A stretch of DNA of 64,000 bases from Balamuthia mandrillaris (Eukaryota > Discosea > Longamoebia > Balamuthiidae). The notes under the pieces were generated by a model that was not told the DNA's origin, ran no database searches, and saw only the letters and a list, made by a program, of their open reading frames with translations. Within the stretch, counting starts at the first letter, position 1. Every line of letters begins with the position of its first letter. The translations under genes and the position numbers were made by a program. The stretch is from contig JAVKOQ010000104.1 in assembly GCA_031835245.1 (NCBI GenBank), positions 110,581-174,580 on the forward strand, in the 5' to 3' direction. This document shows, one piece after another, positions 50,710 to 61,555 of this stretch.

Positions 50710-51304
50710 TCTTGGTTGTTTTTTCGCTCTCTCTCCAAGTCCACAAAGAATGAATGAATGAAAGTTCACCTTTTTCTTTTCTTTCTTTTCTTTTTATTTA
50801 AATTTTCCTTTTGGTGTCCTGTCATGCGTTTCACGTATTGTTGTCATTTTTAGCATTCTTGTCATTCATTTGACGTTCAGCCAATGGCATTTGGCTGAGA
50901 ATGGAATCAAACCACCAATCGACAATCAAAGTTGGGGTTCCCGCCTTTGGTACGCCATGACCTCTCTTTGTGCCTTCATCCAATGTAGTATTGCTTCATG
51001 TTCCCTTGTGGCCTGATTTCACTAGGTTGGTGCAACGGATGGAAATATTTTCAAGTTGAGCTGCATCCCTGATAGGTCTTTTTTTTTTCTTTCTTTTCGT
51101 TTTTGTGTTTCCTTTTGGCAAGCTTTAGTTTTTTTTTTCCACAATGAACTTTGGTTTTTCTGCATGCATAGGAAAGGTTGATGTGTTTTGCTGTGCAATC
51201 CATTCTACACAGACTAGTAGTTCTGTGTTACAAACTTAAAAGCGCGGATACCATTAAGCCACAGCAGGAAATCAATGTCCAAAAAGCAAACAAATGTTGG
51301 GCTG

Positions 51305-51358
<54 letters not shown>

Positions 51359-51418
51359 AGTGAGAGAGAGACAGAAAGAGACAGAGAGAGAGGTACTATT
51401 TTAAAAATCGAAGTTATT
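50710..51418. other. Intergenic region with (GA)n and a tRNA-like hairpin
   Basis: Contains about 24 GA units at 51309-51357 and, at 51189-51266, an inverted pair of TGCTGTG and CACAGCA 78 bases apart that on the minus strand encloses GGCTTAATGGTA, like a tRNA acceptor stem and D-loop. No T-arm consensus is present, so I do not call a tRNA. No protein gene. Confidence 0.45.
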
Positions 51419-52480
51419 TCAACCAGTCCAAAACTCAAAGTTTCTTTCTATCTCGATATCACGAATGTCCTGCGGCACTTCCACTTGTGACAGGGCAAAG
51501 CGGAAAGGTGTTCCAGCATTCCAATTGACTTGGCGCCTCCATGCAACCGGGACTGTCTTGTGATCTTGTGTTATGTAATGTGTTTGGATAGTGTCGTTCT
51601 TATGCCTCTCAAGCACAGCACGAACAGAATCTGTCGATGATTCTCTTTCTTCTTTTTCTTTTTCTTCTTCTTCTTCTTCTTCGCTGTCTTTTTCGAATCG
51701 TTCCATGTGTCCTCCTTCACTCCTCTGACATCCAAAGTAACAGTCACTCGCGCTCGCTCCTTCTCCCTCTTGATATCGTTGTCGTAAGGCTTCGGGATAG
51801 GAAACCGGATGAACGAGAAGAAGGTCCGCCAAAGGGCATCCCAGGTGATCATGAAAGCACAGGGCGCCGCAGCAGGTCCACCGCCCGGGGTACACTCGCA
51901 GGTGCACGCTGCCCACGCCATACATGCCCCCTATGTCACCGAGCCCAAAGCCAAAGACAGGTTTGCCAGAAGCATCCACTGGCAGTTCGTGCTGCCCCTT
52001 GTGGGATGGGCAACCTCCTTCGAAATGCGGGTCACCCGTTCCAAAGAAAGAGCCGCAACGACGGCATATGGAGGGCCTTGAGGAGGAAGCTGAGGTAAAC
52101 CGAAGAAGAAAGGAACGTTGCGTGGAACAAAAGGGACAGTGTGCTTGAATTGATTCGTGTGGTTCCTCGTCTTCTTCAACGGGGCTGAGCTCCACGACTC
52201 CTTTTTGTTTCAGGAAGAAAGAGGCATTTTTTGGAGCGGTTTCGTGTGACGACGGACGCGGTCTCGAGGATGAGGAGAGGGAGGAACAAGCAGCAGAGGT
52301 AAGATGAGACAAGCACATGACACTGTCGCATTCGAAGCAGAGGGCATACGGAATGGGTCTTTGCAGGAAAACGGAAGAGCCGTCCACGCCGGCCCAGAGC
52401 TCTTGCGGAGCTTTTTGTGGGACCAACCGCTCGTTGCACATCACGCAATAGCGGTTGGTCGGCCGGTTTGGTTGCAACAT
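51419..52480 (-). CDS. Unrecognised cysteine-rich, probably zinc-binding protein
   Basis: Single exon, 353 residues from ATG 52480. Five CxxC-type pairs: C12-x2-C15 (YCVMCNERL), C48-x2-C51 with C56 and H59 (ALCFECDSVMCLSH), HCPFCSTQ (~119), ICRRCGSFFGTG with downstream H and C (~144-160), and WTCCGALCFHDHLGC (~201-215). This spacing fits two or three structural zinc sites. The end carries an acidic run and a compact segment WRRQVNWNAGTPFRFALSQVEVP. No nuclease or RING signature is complete. I do not recognise the family. The adjacent upstream gene encodes another small Cys-rich protein on the same strand, so the two may act together or be fragments of one locus. Confidence 0.6.
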   Translation of the reverse strand: MLQPNRPTNRYCVMCNERLVPQKAPQELWAGVDGSSVFLQRPIPYALCFECDSVMCLSHLTSAACSSLSSSSRPRPSSHETAPKNASFFLKQKGVVELSPVEEDEEPHESIQAHCPFCSTQRSFLLRFTSASSSRPSICRRCGSFFGTGDPHFEGGCPSHKGQHELPVDASGKPVFGFGLGDIGGMYGVGSVHLRVYPGRWTCCGALCFHDHLGCPLADLLLVHPVSYPEALRQRYQEGEGASASDCYFGCQRSEGGHMERFEKDSEEEEEEEKEKEERESSTDSVRAVLERHKNDTIQTHYITQDHKTVPVAWRRQVNWNAGTPFRFALSQVEVPQDIRDIEIERNFEFWTG

Positions 52481-52606
52481 GGTATACTCGTCGTCCCTCT
52501 TCTTCAACAGAAAAAAATAATCGAGCCGTCTGCCTTGCCTTGGCGCCCGTCTGCCCTCCCTTCTGTTCTTCACGGAACAGGCACCCCCTTCCCTTGCCTA
52601 AGACCC

Positions 52607-53140
52607 TCAAGCAGATCGTGGAGGAGGAGCAGCCTTGTCCCTTGTGGCCTTGAAGAGTCCCTCCAAGTAGTGGTCCCCCGCCTGCCATGTCCTGGTTGCG
52701 CAGACTTTTCTCTCGCGCTAGGAGCTGCTTTGACCACACCAAGTGGACTTCACCAACAGGTCCTCTTCATGCAGTGGAGGACAGCTTGAGCCGTAGTAGC
52801 GAACCGTGATGCTCCACGGCGAAAACGAAGGGCAACCGAACAGAAGGGACACACGGAAAGTTGGCGTCCGGCAAGGGCGTTCCCTTTGCGAACGACAAGA
52901 GGCAGATGGGAGAGCAAGGCGAGGAGATGACAATGTTCAAAGAAGGAAGGAGAGGGAACGTGACCAGTGGTCACGTGAGACGATGAAACAATAACCGCAC
53001 GTGCACAGAGGAAGGTCAAAGCGCTCCGCGTCGATCTTGTGTCTTTTTGGTGAGACCTCGACGCAGCCACCCTTCACTTTTTCCTTTGCAAGCGGGGGGT
53101 CAACGTTGATGGTTGGGTCGATAGGAAACCTCTTGTCCAT
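52607..53140 (-). CDS. Small zinc-ribbon-like protein of unknown function
   Basis: Exons 53140-52996, 52883-52754, 52691-52607 give 119 residues. The joins bring together CTCG and QLSVCPFCSVAL (CxC ... CxxC) and HCMKRTC downstream, a plausible zinc ribbon: LPLCTCGNALAGRQLSVCPF. The third exon adds AGDHYLEGLFKATRDKAAPP. The start and splice sites are chosen because they keep one open frame with all Cys/His clusters, but alternatives exist, since two frames are open here. It lies 126 bases from the next Cys-rich gene on the same strand. Family unknown. Confidence 0.42.
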
Positions 53141-53434
53141 AGAGGATGAATGCTGGGTGAGTTTTCGCCTGCTTTCAGCGCTTTCGCCCTAAAAAGGCCC
53201 AATATATATTTCAACATCGTTCAACACAGGTCCTCCGGATGAAACGGGATGGAATGCATGGCGATTGCATCCGCCTTTTCTGTGGCTTCTCCGCTTGTTC
53301 GTTCCTTGAAAAAGAAATAACAAGCGTCAGAGTTGACCGCTGGGCTTGCTTTCTCCGTCTGTGTGAAAGAACCTTTCATTCGCCTTCTCTCTCTCTCTAT
53401 CGTGTTTCTTCCTCCCAACAAACATAAACTGGCA

Positions 53435-55158
53435 ATGACAAAGTTCGTGCTGTCAACCTCCTTCCTGTGCTGCATCCTTTGCTTCTCCTCATTTCTCTCC
53501 TGTTCTGCTCTTCGTACGTATTTGTATGTTCTTTTTCTCATCTTTGGGAGTAAACGCTCACCTCATGTATGTTTGAAGATGAAGAAAGAATACCTCGACC
53601 TCGCTTTGGCAAAGGAGCATCGATAGCAATAGTAGGCGCCGGTCCAGCCGGTCTCTTCGCAGCCAGAAACCTGCTCTCCAAGGGTTTCCACAACGTGGTC
53701 GTCTTTGAGCGAGAGGCCGAAAGCGGCGGCATTCCCGAGAGCGTCCTCTACCAAGACCACATCTACGACCTCTCCACCATCATCTATCCTCCTTACAGCC
53801 TCCACGGTGCAGAGGAGCCACTCTATCCGCCTTTGGAGAGGCTCTTCGAGGAGTATGGCACCGAACGGAGGTTCATAGCGGCCGCCACCAACGTCTTTGA
53901 CTTGGACTCTCTGCAGTTCTTGCCGTTGCCTCCTTACTTTGGAGAGGGCATCACAATCCCGCAACTCATTCCTCAGCTCAATGCTGGATTCGCTCTGTTG
54001 CTTCAAGCTTCACCTTCTTCTTCAGCTTCTTCTACAGCAGGAAGAGAAGACATCGATGTGAGTGCTTGGGGCGGAGAGAGGGACATTACCTTTGGGGAGT
54101 GGGCAGATATAGTCCAAGTGCCAGCAGCCACAGGACTCATCGCTTTCCTTCATCAGTTCTTCCAAACAGGGGAGCCCTACGAAGCCTTGGCCGTGGAAGT
54201 GCTCAAGGGAGCCACGCAGACGTATCCCACTGTTGTCAAATCGTTGCTTCAGGAGCTTCAACAGGTGGTCTTCTCTGGCACTCTGTTCGAGTTGTTCGAG
54301 ATCCATCCCAACCTACAAGAGTTGGTGACATCCACGCCTCCGGGAAGATACCAGTTCTTTCCGAATGGCTACGAAACGTTTTTTCAGGAGATGGTGAGAC
54401 GAGAGGAGATCGATGTACGTCTCTCTACTGAGGTCACGAGGGTCTCTCCGTACCGCGTTGGTAAGAGCCATCGCTGGCGAGTGCTAGTGGAGACAATAAA
54501 ACAAGAAGCGGGAGAAGCAGAGGAGAAAGAAGTGCATCACTTCGATGCGGTCATACTTGCCTCAAGGACCTTCCAAACGTTGGAGTATCTCGATAAAGAT
54601 CTGCCGGTCATTCCATACCTCGAAGCCGTCACAACAGGATTAGCAAGATCCGTCATGATTCACATCCCTTCGCTCGATGAAAACGAAGATGGAAGCAGCT
54701 TCTCCGACGTGTTCTTCTTCAACAACGCTGCCACGTTGGTTGTTTATCCTTACGCCAACTACTTTCAATCTCCTTCTCTTGGCAACGATTTCTACGATCA
54801 CTGCCCGGTCTTCACAAGGCCTTACAACGATACCGATGTTTTTCTCTGCTTCGCTTATGCCCATCCAGAGGAGCCTCTGTCCTCGGAGGCTTTTGAGGAA
54901 CGGTTGCGAGAGGATCTGGCTGCCATGGGTGTCGCCTCCGCCTCGCTAGAGCAGCTCCAACTGTTAAGAGATGAGCTGTGGAACTATCCACAAACGGTGC
55001 CGCCAGAGAGGTTCGGAGAGGATGGCGGGTGGAGCAAAGCCATTGATACATTGCAAGGAGAGCGTCATTTGTTCTATGTGGGAGAGGCGTTGGCTACGTA
55101 TGGCATTCCTGCTCAGATGGAAACGTCTGACTTTGTTTTGGATCGCTTTTTCTTCTAA
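53435..55158 (+). CDS. Secreted FAD-dependent amine oxidase-like oxidoreductase
   Basis: Exons 53435-53513 and 53579-55158, 552 residues. Exon 1 encodes a signal peptide (MTKFVLSTSFLCCILCFSS, ending SCSAL). Exon 2 begins with a perfect FAD dinucleotide-binding loop, IAIVGAGPAGLFAARNLL, followed by the acidic end of beta-2 (VVFEREAESGG). Downstream: GRYQFFPNGYETFFQEMV, STEVTRVSPY, FDAVILASRTFQT and the C-terminal HLFYVGEALATYGIPAQMETS, the flavin-binding GEA motif typical of amine oxidases, phytoene-desaturase-like and related FAD enzymes. Secreted or in the endomembrane lumen. The substrate cannot be read. One small intron (65 bases) separates the signal peptide from the enzyme. The protein is close to typical length for this class. 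Confidence 0.85.
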
Positions 55159-55226
55159 AATGAATGACTGAAAAGTTAGTATGACAAAAGAAATGTGTGA
55201 AGATGATCGTGCAATAAAGTGGGTGT

Positions 55227-55477
55227 TTAGTCTTCGGTGACGGGAATGAAACAATTGTAGTTGGCGGTGGCTATTTCTTGTTGCATTTGCTGAAAGCATT
55301 CGGGCAGCTTCTCTATGAAACGAGCCGGGTTGCCGCCGTAGACAGTGAAAGGAGGGACCACCGTGTCGGGAGCCAGCACGCTTCCTTCTTTGATGTAGCA
55401 GCAGTCTTTCAACACGCAGCGCCGAGACTTGCGTTGAAGTGTTGTCGATAAGATGTACAGCAACGAAAGAGGAGAAA

Positions 55478-55514
<37 letters not shown>

Positions 55515-56102
55515 GGGGGGGACAAGAGAGAGAGAGAAAAATAATAGGATGAGAAGAGAGAAAGAAGCATAAAAGCGAGCAAGCAAGCAAGTACTATGAT
55601 GGCGTCTTTGCCGATGTGAACGTAGGAGCCAATGGTGGCGGCGTTTATGATACAGGACTCTTCAATGGTGACATAGTCGCCAATGGTCAATGGGAAAAAG
55701 GAGATACCGCTTTTTTTGGAGTTTTAGTTCGTGAACAAGAGAGCAGAGGGCAGAGAGCAGAGGACGAACCCTTTAAACCGCTTGAAGGAGGGTCTGATGA
55801 CAGAGTGTGGGCCAATGATGGAGAACTTGCCAACGTTTACGCCGCTGAGGTCACCTCTTATGATGGCATCCGGCATGACAATAGTCTGATGTGGACGGAA
55901 GAAGAAGAAGAGACATTTTTCAAAAAAAAATTCGCTCATCATCGATCCCGTGAAGAGTTTGTACCTTTCCATGAAGTCGGATGTTTTGGCTGCCGCAAAG
56001 ACCCGATTTTCGACTCACCTTGTTGCCTGTGAGCGTCTCTATAAACTCTGACTTCTTGTAGAAGACCGGCGTCGGTTCCAGCACATCAAACTCCAAAGAC
56101 AT
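55227..56102 (-). CDS. DCTN5: Dynactin subunit 5 (p25), left-handed beta-helix
   Basis: Exons 56102-55965, 55885-55770, 55709-55595, 55427-55227, 189 residues. The splice joins restore the known order: [115 protein letters not shown]. These hexapeptide repeats build the left-handed beta-helix of p25, which with p27 caps the pointed end of dynactin and helps dynein bind early endosomes. Length matches the family (~180) plus an N-terminal extension of ~15 residues. Intron 3 contains a (GA)n run and 18 consecutive G (55504-55521) on the + strand, that is, CT and poly-C on the sense strand. Confidence 0.93.
55479..55521. repeat. (GA)n followed by an 18-base G homopolymer
   Basis: Lies in intron 3 of the dynactin p25 gene. 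The G run is the longest homopolymer of G or C seen in the window, reads C18 on the transcribed RNA and is a candidate for length polymorphism or sequencing error. Confidence 0.9.
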
Positions 56103-56469
56103 TGTCCTTGTTGCTTTCTTTCTTTTCTGTTATTTCTTTTGGAATGTAAAGAATGCTTGGAATGCAGCACAGGATCGACTCCAGGTCCCTGCATGTTTGT
56201 ATTGGAAACATTTCAATAATGTTTGGTATGCAAGGTTTCCCCAGATCGACGCTTGGTCCACACCAAATTTTTTTTCTGAGATTTTTCTCGCAACGAAAAA
56301 CACGAACACAGCAAATTATTTATTTTTTGGCAAAAAGAAAGAAAAGAAAATATTATTTTTTCTGTTGTTTTTTTTTTGTAGCGATCAAAAAAAAAGTAGC
56401 AGAAAAAAAGAAAGTAGCACTCTTTTGCTCTCTTGCTGCTACGCGCGCACAAAAATCTTAATCGCAGCG
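56103..56469. other. Divergent region between DCTN5 and LARS1
   Basis: 367 bases with A/T tracts (TATTTATTTTTT near 56318) and an A-rich leader before the LARS1 ATG. No gene and no certain TATA box. Confidence 0.4.
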
Positions 56470-57348
56470 ATGGAACCACCCACGAATACCGCGACGACGA
56501 CAGTTCCCGAAGAGGACGGCAAGGAGAAGAAGGTGTCCTTTGCCAAGCGAGACTTTTTGCTCGCCATCGAGGAGGAGATGCGCCAGGAGTGGGCCGCCCT
56601 CAACCCCTTTGAGATGGACGCCCCCGCTGAGAACGAGGAGAAGGACCCCAAGTTCATGGTCACCTTTCCCTACCCCTACATGAACGGCAGGCTCCACTTG
56701 GGCCACACGTTTACCTTGTCCAAGGCCGAGTTCGCGGCCGCCTTCCAGAGGTTGCAGGGCAAGCGCAGCCTATTTCCCTTTGGCTTCCACTGCACCGGCA
56801 TGCCCATCAAGGTTTGTTGTTTGTTCTTCCGCTCACCCTCCCTCTGTCCAGCGCAAGAGATGAGAGTGTGTCAAACTTTTGGTTTTTTTTTTCCGCAGTG
56901 ACTCTGATGAAATGAGTGACACTGGTCCTTTTTTTTCTTTTTAATCTCATTGTTTTATTTTAAATGCTTTTTTGAGCCTTTGTTGGTTTTCTTTTTTCTC
57001 CTAGCACCAGTTAACTCACTTTACTTTTCTCCAAACACTCAAAACAAAAGGCTTGCGCTGATAAGTTGAAGCGAGAGATCGAACAGTATGGCAACCCGCC
57101 CGTGTTTCCCGCTGAAGTGGAGGCAGAGGCAGTGGAGGAGCCCTCCGAGAAGAAAGAGGAGAGCTCTACGACAGTGATCGTCACAGAGACCTTCCACTCC
57201 AAAAAGTCCAAGGCCGCCTCCAAGACAGGCAAGGCCAAGTACCAGTGGGAGATCATGAAGGGAATGGGCGTTCCTGAGAACGAGATCCCAAACTTTGCCG
57301 ATGCGGAGTACTGGTTGACCTATTTTCCTCCTTTGGCTATGGTTCGTC

Positions 57349-57389
<41 letters not shown>

Positions 57390-60300
57390 GTTATGTCTAG
57401 TTTTCATACTTAAACATACTTAAACATTCGAAAAATGCAGCAAGATATGCAGAAAATGGGATGTTCTGTGGACTGGCGGCGTTCCTTCATTACTACTGAT
57501 GTTAATCCTTACTATGACTCCTTTGTGCGTTGGCAATTCGAAACTTTGAAAGACTTGGGCAAGATTGAGTTTGGCAAAAGGTTTGTCTTCCTGATCCTTT
57601 TAAAAAAGAGAAAAAGAAACAAACAATTTATTTTCCATCAACAGGATTTCCATTTACTCACCATTGGATGGCCAATCCTGCGCCGACCACGATCGTGCCT
57701 CAGGAGAGGGCGTACAGCCACAAGAATATACCTTGATCAAGTTGAAGGTGATCCCTCCCTTCCCTCCCAAAATGGCTGCTTTGGAAGGCAAAGACGTGTT
57801 CTTGGTGCCAGGAACCCTCCGACCTGAGACTATGTACGGCCAAACCAACTGCTTCGTATTGCCAGAGGGTGACTATGGCGCTTTTGAAATTAACGATACT
57901 GACGTGTTTGTTTGCACAGCCCAAGCTGCCAGAAGTATGTCCTTCTTTGTTTTTCTCTTTTCTTTTCTTTGCTCTTCACTTCCCTTTTCCTCTTGATGAT
58001 AGTCCGCATCGGCTGACAACTAAAATAATGATAGATTTGAGCTATCAAGGCTTCTCGAAGGAGTTTGGCAAGTCGGTATGCTTGGCCACCTTCAAAGGCC
58101 AAGACTTGATCGGCCTCCCGTTGAAGGCTCCCTTGGCCCAGTACCCTGTTGTATATACCCTACCCATGAAAACCATCTCCACCACCAAAGCCACTGGTGT
58201 GGTCACTAGCGTGCCCAGCGATGCTCCCGATGACTATGCCGCCTTGATGGACTTGAAGAAGAAGCAATACAACCGCGATGAGTACGGCGTGAAGGAGGAG
58301 TGGGTCATGCCCTTCGAACCCGTGCCCATCATTGAGATTCCCGGTGTGGGCAACTTGGCGGCCATCACCGCCTGCGAGGCCTTTAAGGTGCAGAGCCACA
58401 AGGACAAGGATAAGTTGCTCAAGGCCAAGGAAATGGTCTACATGAAGGGCTTCTACGAGGGAATCATGCAAGTTGGAGAACATAAGGGAACGTATCCTTT
58501 TATTCTTGTGTTTACCTTCATTCTTCTGTCTTTTTTTGGCCTTTCTTTTTTGAAATTTGTTTCCTCCTTGACTTTAACTTTTTAAGCCCGGTTCGCGTGG
58601 CGAAGCCTTTGATCAAAGAAGAGTTGTTGGCGGCCGGTTTGGCCGTACCCTACTACGAACCCGCCGAGACGGTCATCTCCCGCTCTGGTGATGTTTGTAT
58701 CTGCGCCTTGACCGACCAGTGGTACATCACATATGGCGAGGAGCAATGGAAAGAAAAGACGGCTAAACACTTGGAGCAAAACGTCAACACCTACGGCGAC
58801 GAGGCTAAGACCTTGTTCAGGAGAACTTTGGAGTGGTTGAATCAGTGGGCCTGTTCTCGTACTTATGGCTTGGGCACAAAGTTGCCTTGGGACCAGCAGT
58901 ACTTGATTGAGTCCTTGTCTGATTCCACTATTTATATGGCTTACTACACTGTGGCTCATTTGTTGCAAGGTTTGCATTCTTTTGCTTTCTGTCTTCACCC
59001 CTTCTGTGTTAAACCAAAAACAAGTTTGACTCTAATGTCTTTGACTCATGTCTTTTTTTCCTTATGCTTAATTCATGAAGGAGGCGATTTGTATGGCAAG
59101 GCAACAGGACCAGCAGGGATTAAACCAGAGCAGTTGACACGGAAAGTGTGGGACTACATCTTCTTGAACGGACCCTATCCCGCCTCCGAAACTAACATCC
59201 CCGAGGAGACATTGAAGACCTTGCGAAGAGAGTTTGAGTATTGGTATCCATTGGACTTGCGAGTGTCTGGCAAGGACTTGATTCAGAACCATTTGACCTT
59301 TTGCTTGTACACGCACACTGCCGTCTTCCCTGAGGAGAAGTGTCCTCGCGGCATTCGTGCCAATGGACACGTCCTTTTGAACAAGGAGAAGATGTCCAAG
59401 TCTACGGGCAACTTTTTGACTTTGAGCGGTACTTCTTCTCTCCTATCTCTTTTCTTTCTTGTTGATTCGTTCCCTCAAATTTTCTTTCTCGTTTCCTCGC
59501 ATTTGCTTATAACTATTTTGCGTGCTTTTCTATTTTCTTTTTGTTCTTGTGTATGAATACAGAGGCAATGGAGTTGTTCTCAGTGGACGGAATGAGATTC
59601 GCTTTGGCAGATGCCGGTGACTCGATGGAAGACGCCAACTTTGCCAACGAGACTGCGGACACGGCTGTTCTCCGTTTGCATGCGCAGCATGAATGGACCA
59701 AGGACATTTTGGCCAAGTTGGACAGCTTGAAAGAGGGAGAGCCCACTGGTTTCTTTGACCTTGTGTTCCAGTCCGAGATCAACAAGGCGATTAAGCAAAC
59801 AGCTGAGTTTTACGAACAGTGCGTTTCACTATCCTTTCTTCTTCTTTCTGCTTCTTTCTTCCTTTTTCTTTCTTCTTCGTCCTCTTTCCTCCTTCTTTCT
59901 TAGCAAGGATGTTTTGCAAAACAACATGTTAGACTTCTGATATTTTTTCATGGAGACATTTTTTTATGCGCTGAGCTCTTTTATCCTTCTTATTCTTCTT
60001 CGTCGTTTCTTCTTTCTTCCTTTTCTTAAAACTTACACTATTATTTATCATTTAGAATGCAATTCCGAGAGGCGTTGCGAACGGGCTTTTATGAATTGCA
60101 GAACGCGCGTGACAACTACAGGTTGGGCGTAAGGGAGGAGAAGAACATGAACCGTGCGTTGGTGATGAGGTTCATTGAAGCGCAGGCCTTGTTGTTGTCT
60201 CCCTTCTGTCCTCACTATTGCGACTACATTTGGACCAAGATGTTGAAGGTTCGTATTTCTTTTTAATTTTGCTTTTATGTTGTACTTCTTTGTTCTTGGC

Positions 60301-60881
60301 GAGGATGCTTTTGCAAAATTAACATGTTAGACTTCTGATCTTTTCATGGAGATACTTTCAAAGCACTGAGCTTCTATTTCTTCATCTTTTCTTTATGCTT
60401 TCTCATATCGTCGGTATTTCTTTAACATTGTTTTGATTGTGTCTACCAGAAACCAACAACCATTTTGAGAGCGCGATGGCCCGAGGGAGGAGAAGTGAAT
60501 GAACTCTTGCTCCAACAGAACGAGTTCTTGCAGGAGAACTTGAAGGGCTTCAGGAAGAAGATGCAGTTCATGGAGGGACAATATGAGGATACCACGAAAG
60601 CCTATATCTATGTCAGCAACTGTTATCCTGAATGGCAAGCCAAGGCCATTCGTGGTTTGCAAAAAGTTTATCGCAAGGTTTGTTGTCTCTTTTCTCATTT
60701 TTCAGAATTCCTTGTTTAACTTTAATTCGTTATCTAATATTATCATTTGGATGTGCAGGAGACGAATGATTTCCCAGATGACTTTAGGAACGTCATTGTT
60801 GAGGAATTGAAGAACGATGCTTCGTTGAAGAAGGACATCAAGAAAATAATGGGATTGGTTGGAATCATGCCTGTACGTTTT

Positions 60882-60940
<59 letters not shown>

Positions 60941-61471
60941 CTCTCTCTTCTTGGCAAGGATGTTTTGCAAAACAACATGTTAGACTTCTGATCTTTTTTC
61001 TGGAGACACTTTTTAAATGCACTGAGCTTCTTTTCCTTCTTCTTGTTTTTGTTATCATTCTGTTTACTCTTCTTTCTCTCTTCTAACACTTTTCTATTGC
61101 GAAAATAATAGGAACGAGTAAAGTTGGAGGGACCAGCGGTATTGAGCTTGGACATCCCATTCGATGAGAAGCAATTCTTTGAGGACCACCGGGACTTCAT
61201 TCGGGAGTCCTTGGGCTTGGCCAGCTTGGAGATCTACTTGTCCAGCGATGAGAGCGCCCCTGATCCTGAGAAGAAGAAAGAGGGAGCCATTCCCGGCAAA
61301 CCCATCTTCACTTTTTATGGGGCAAAGAAGAAGGCGCCACCCAAGAAGGGAGGGGGTGGAGGTGGTGCTGCCAAGAGCAACAACAACAACAACAAAGGAG
61401 GAGCACAAAAAGGAAAAGGAGGAGCAGGAGAGAAGAAAGCGGCTGCGGGTAAGAAGAAGGGCAGCAACTAA
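56470..61471 (+). CDS. LARS1: Leucyl-tRNA synthetase, cytosolic
   Basis: Twelve exons: 56470-56811, 57051-57341, 57441-57580, 57645-57934, 58035-58491, 58587-58969, 59081-59428, 59563-59818, 60056-60248, 60450-60677, 60759-60872, 61112-61471; 1,133 residues, as for archaeal/eukaryotic LeuRS. HIGH motif as HLGHTFT (76-82) after FPYPYMNGR; the editing (CP1) domain contains [16 protein letters not shown] and [12 protein letters not shown]; Trp-Tyr motifs SCAD and [21 protein letters not shown] precede [12 protein letters not shown] (KMSKS at ~738). The C-terminal region carries the eukaryotic extension ending in a Gly-, Asn- and Lys-rich tail. It charges tRNA-Leu with leucine in the cytosol, and the class also senses leucine for TORC1. 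Introns 8, 9 and 11 each carry a related snoRNA-like element. Intron 11 and intron 2 also have sense-strand CT tracts. Confidence 0.96.
59903..59977 (+). ncRNA. C/D-box snoRNA-like element (snR58/SNORD104 type), copy 1 in LARS1 intron 8
   Basis: A ~75-base block conserved with copies at 60298 and 60953. Elements in order: weak C box (AAGGATGT, 5 of 7 matches to RTGATGA), the antisense ACATGTTAGACTT directly followed by CTGA (D'), a C'-like ATGGAGA, then CTGA (D) before GCT. The antisense is complementary to the conserved LSU rRNA stretch GAGUCUAACA. By the five-base rule it would direct 2'-O-methylation of the C in AGUC, which corresponds to yeast 25S Cm663. Confidence 0.55.
60298..60373 (+). 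ncRNA. C/D-box snoRNA-like element, copy 2 in LARS1 intron 9
   Basis: Same order as copy 1: GAGGATGCT at the C position, ACATGTTAGACTT plus CTGA at D', CATGGAGA at C' and CACTGAGCTT at D. The D' guide is identical to the other copies although the sequence between C' and D has diverged and shortened, which is what selection on the guide would leave. Confidence 0.55.
60953..61028 (+). ncRNA. C/D-box snoRNA-like element, copy 3 in LARS1 intron 11
   Basis: Nearly identical to copy 1 over the first 45 bases (GGCAAGGATGTTTTGCAAAA, then the ACATGTTAGACTT guide and CTGAT). C'-like CTGGAGA and a CTGAGCTTC D box close it. A sense-strand CT tract precedes it by 16 bases. Confidence 0.55.
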
Positions 61472-61555
61472 ACAAAACTTTGGTGTTCTTTTTCAAAATA
61501 TAATTCATTTACATAAGTTCGGTTCTCAAGAGTCTATCTCTCTTTTATCCTTTAT

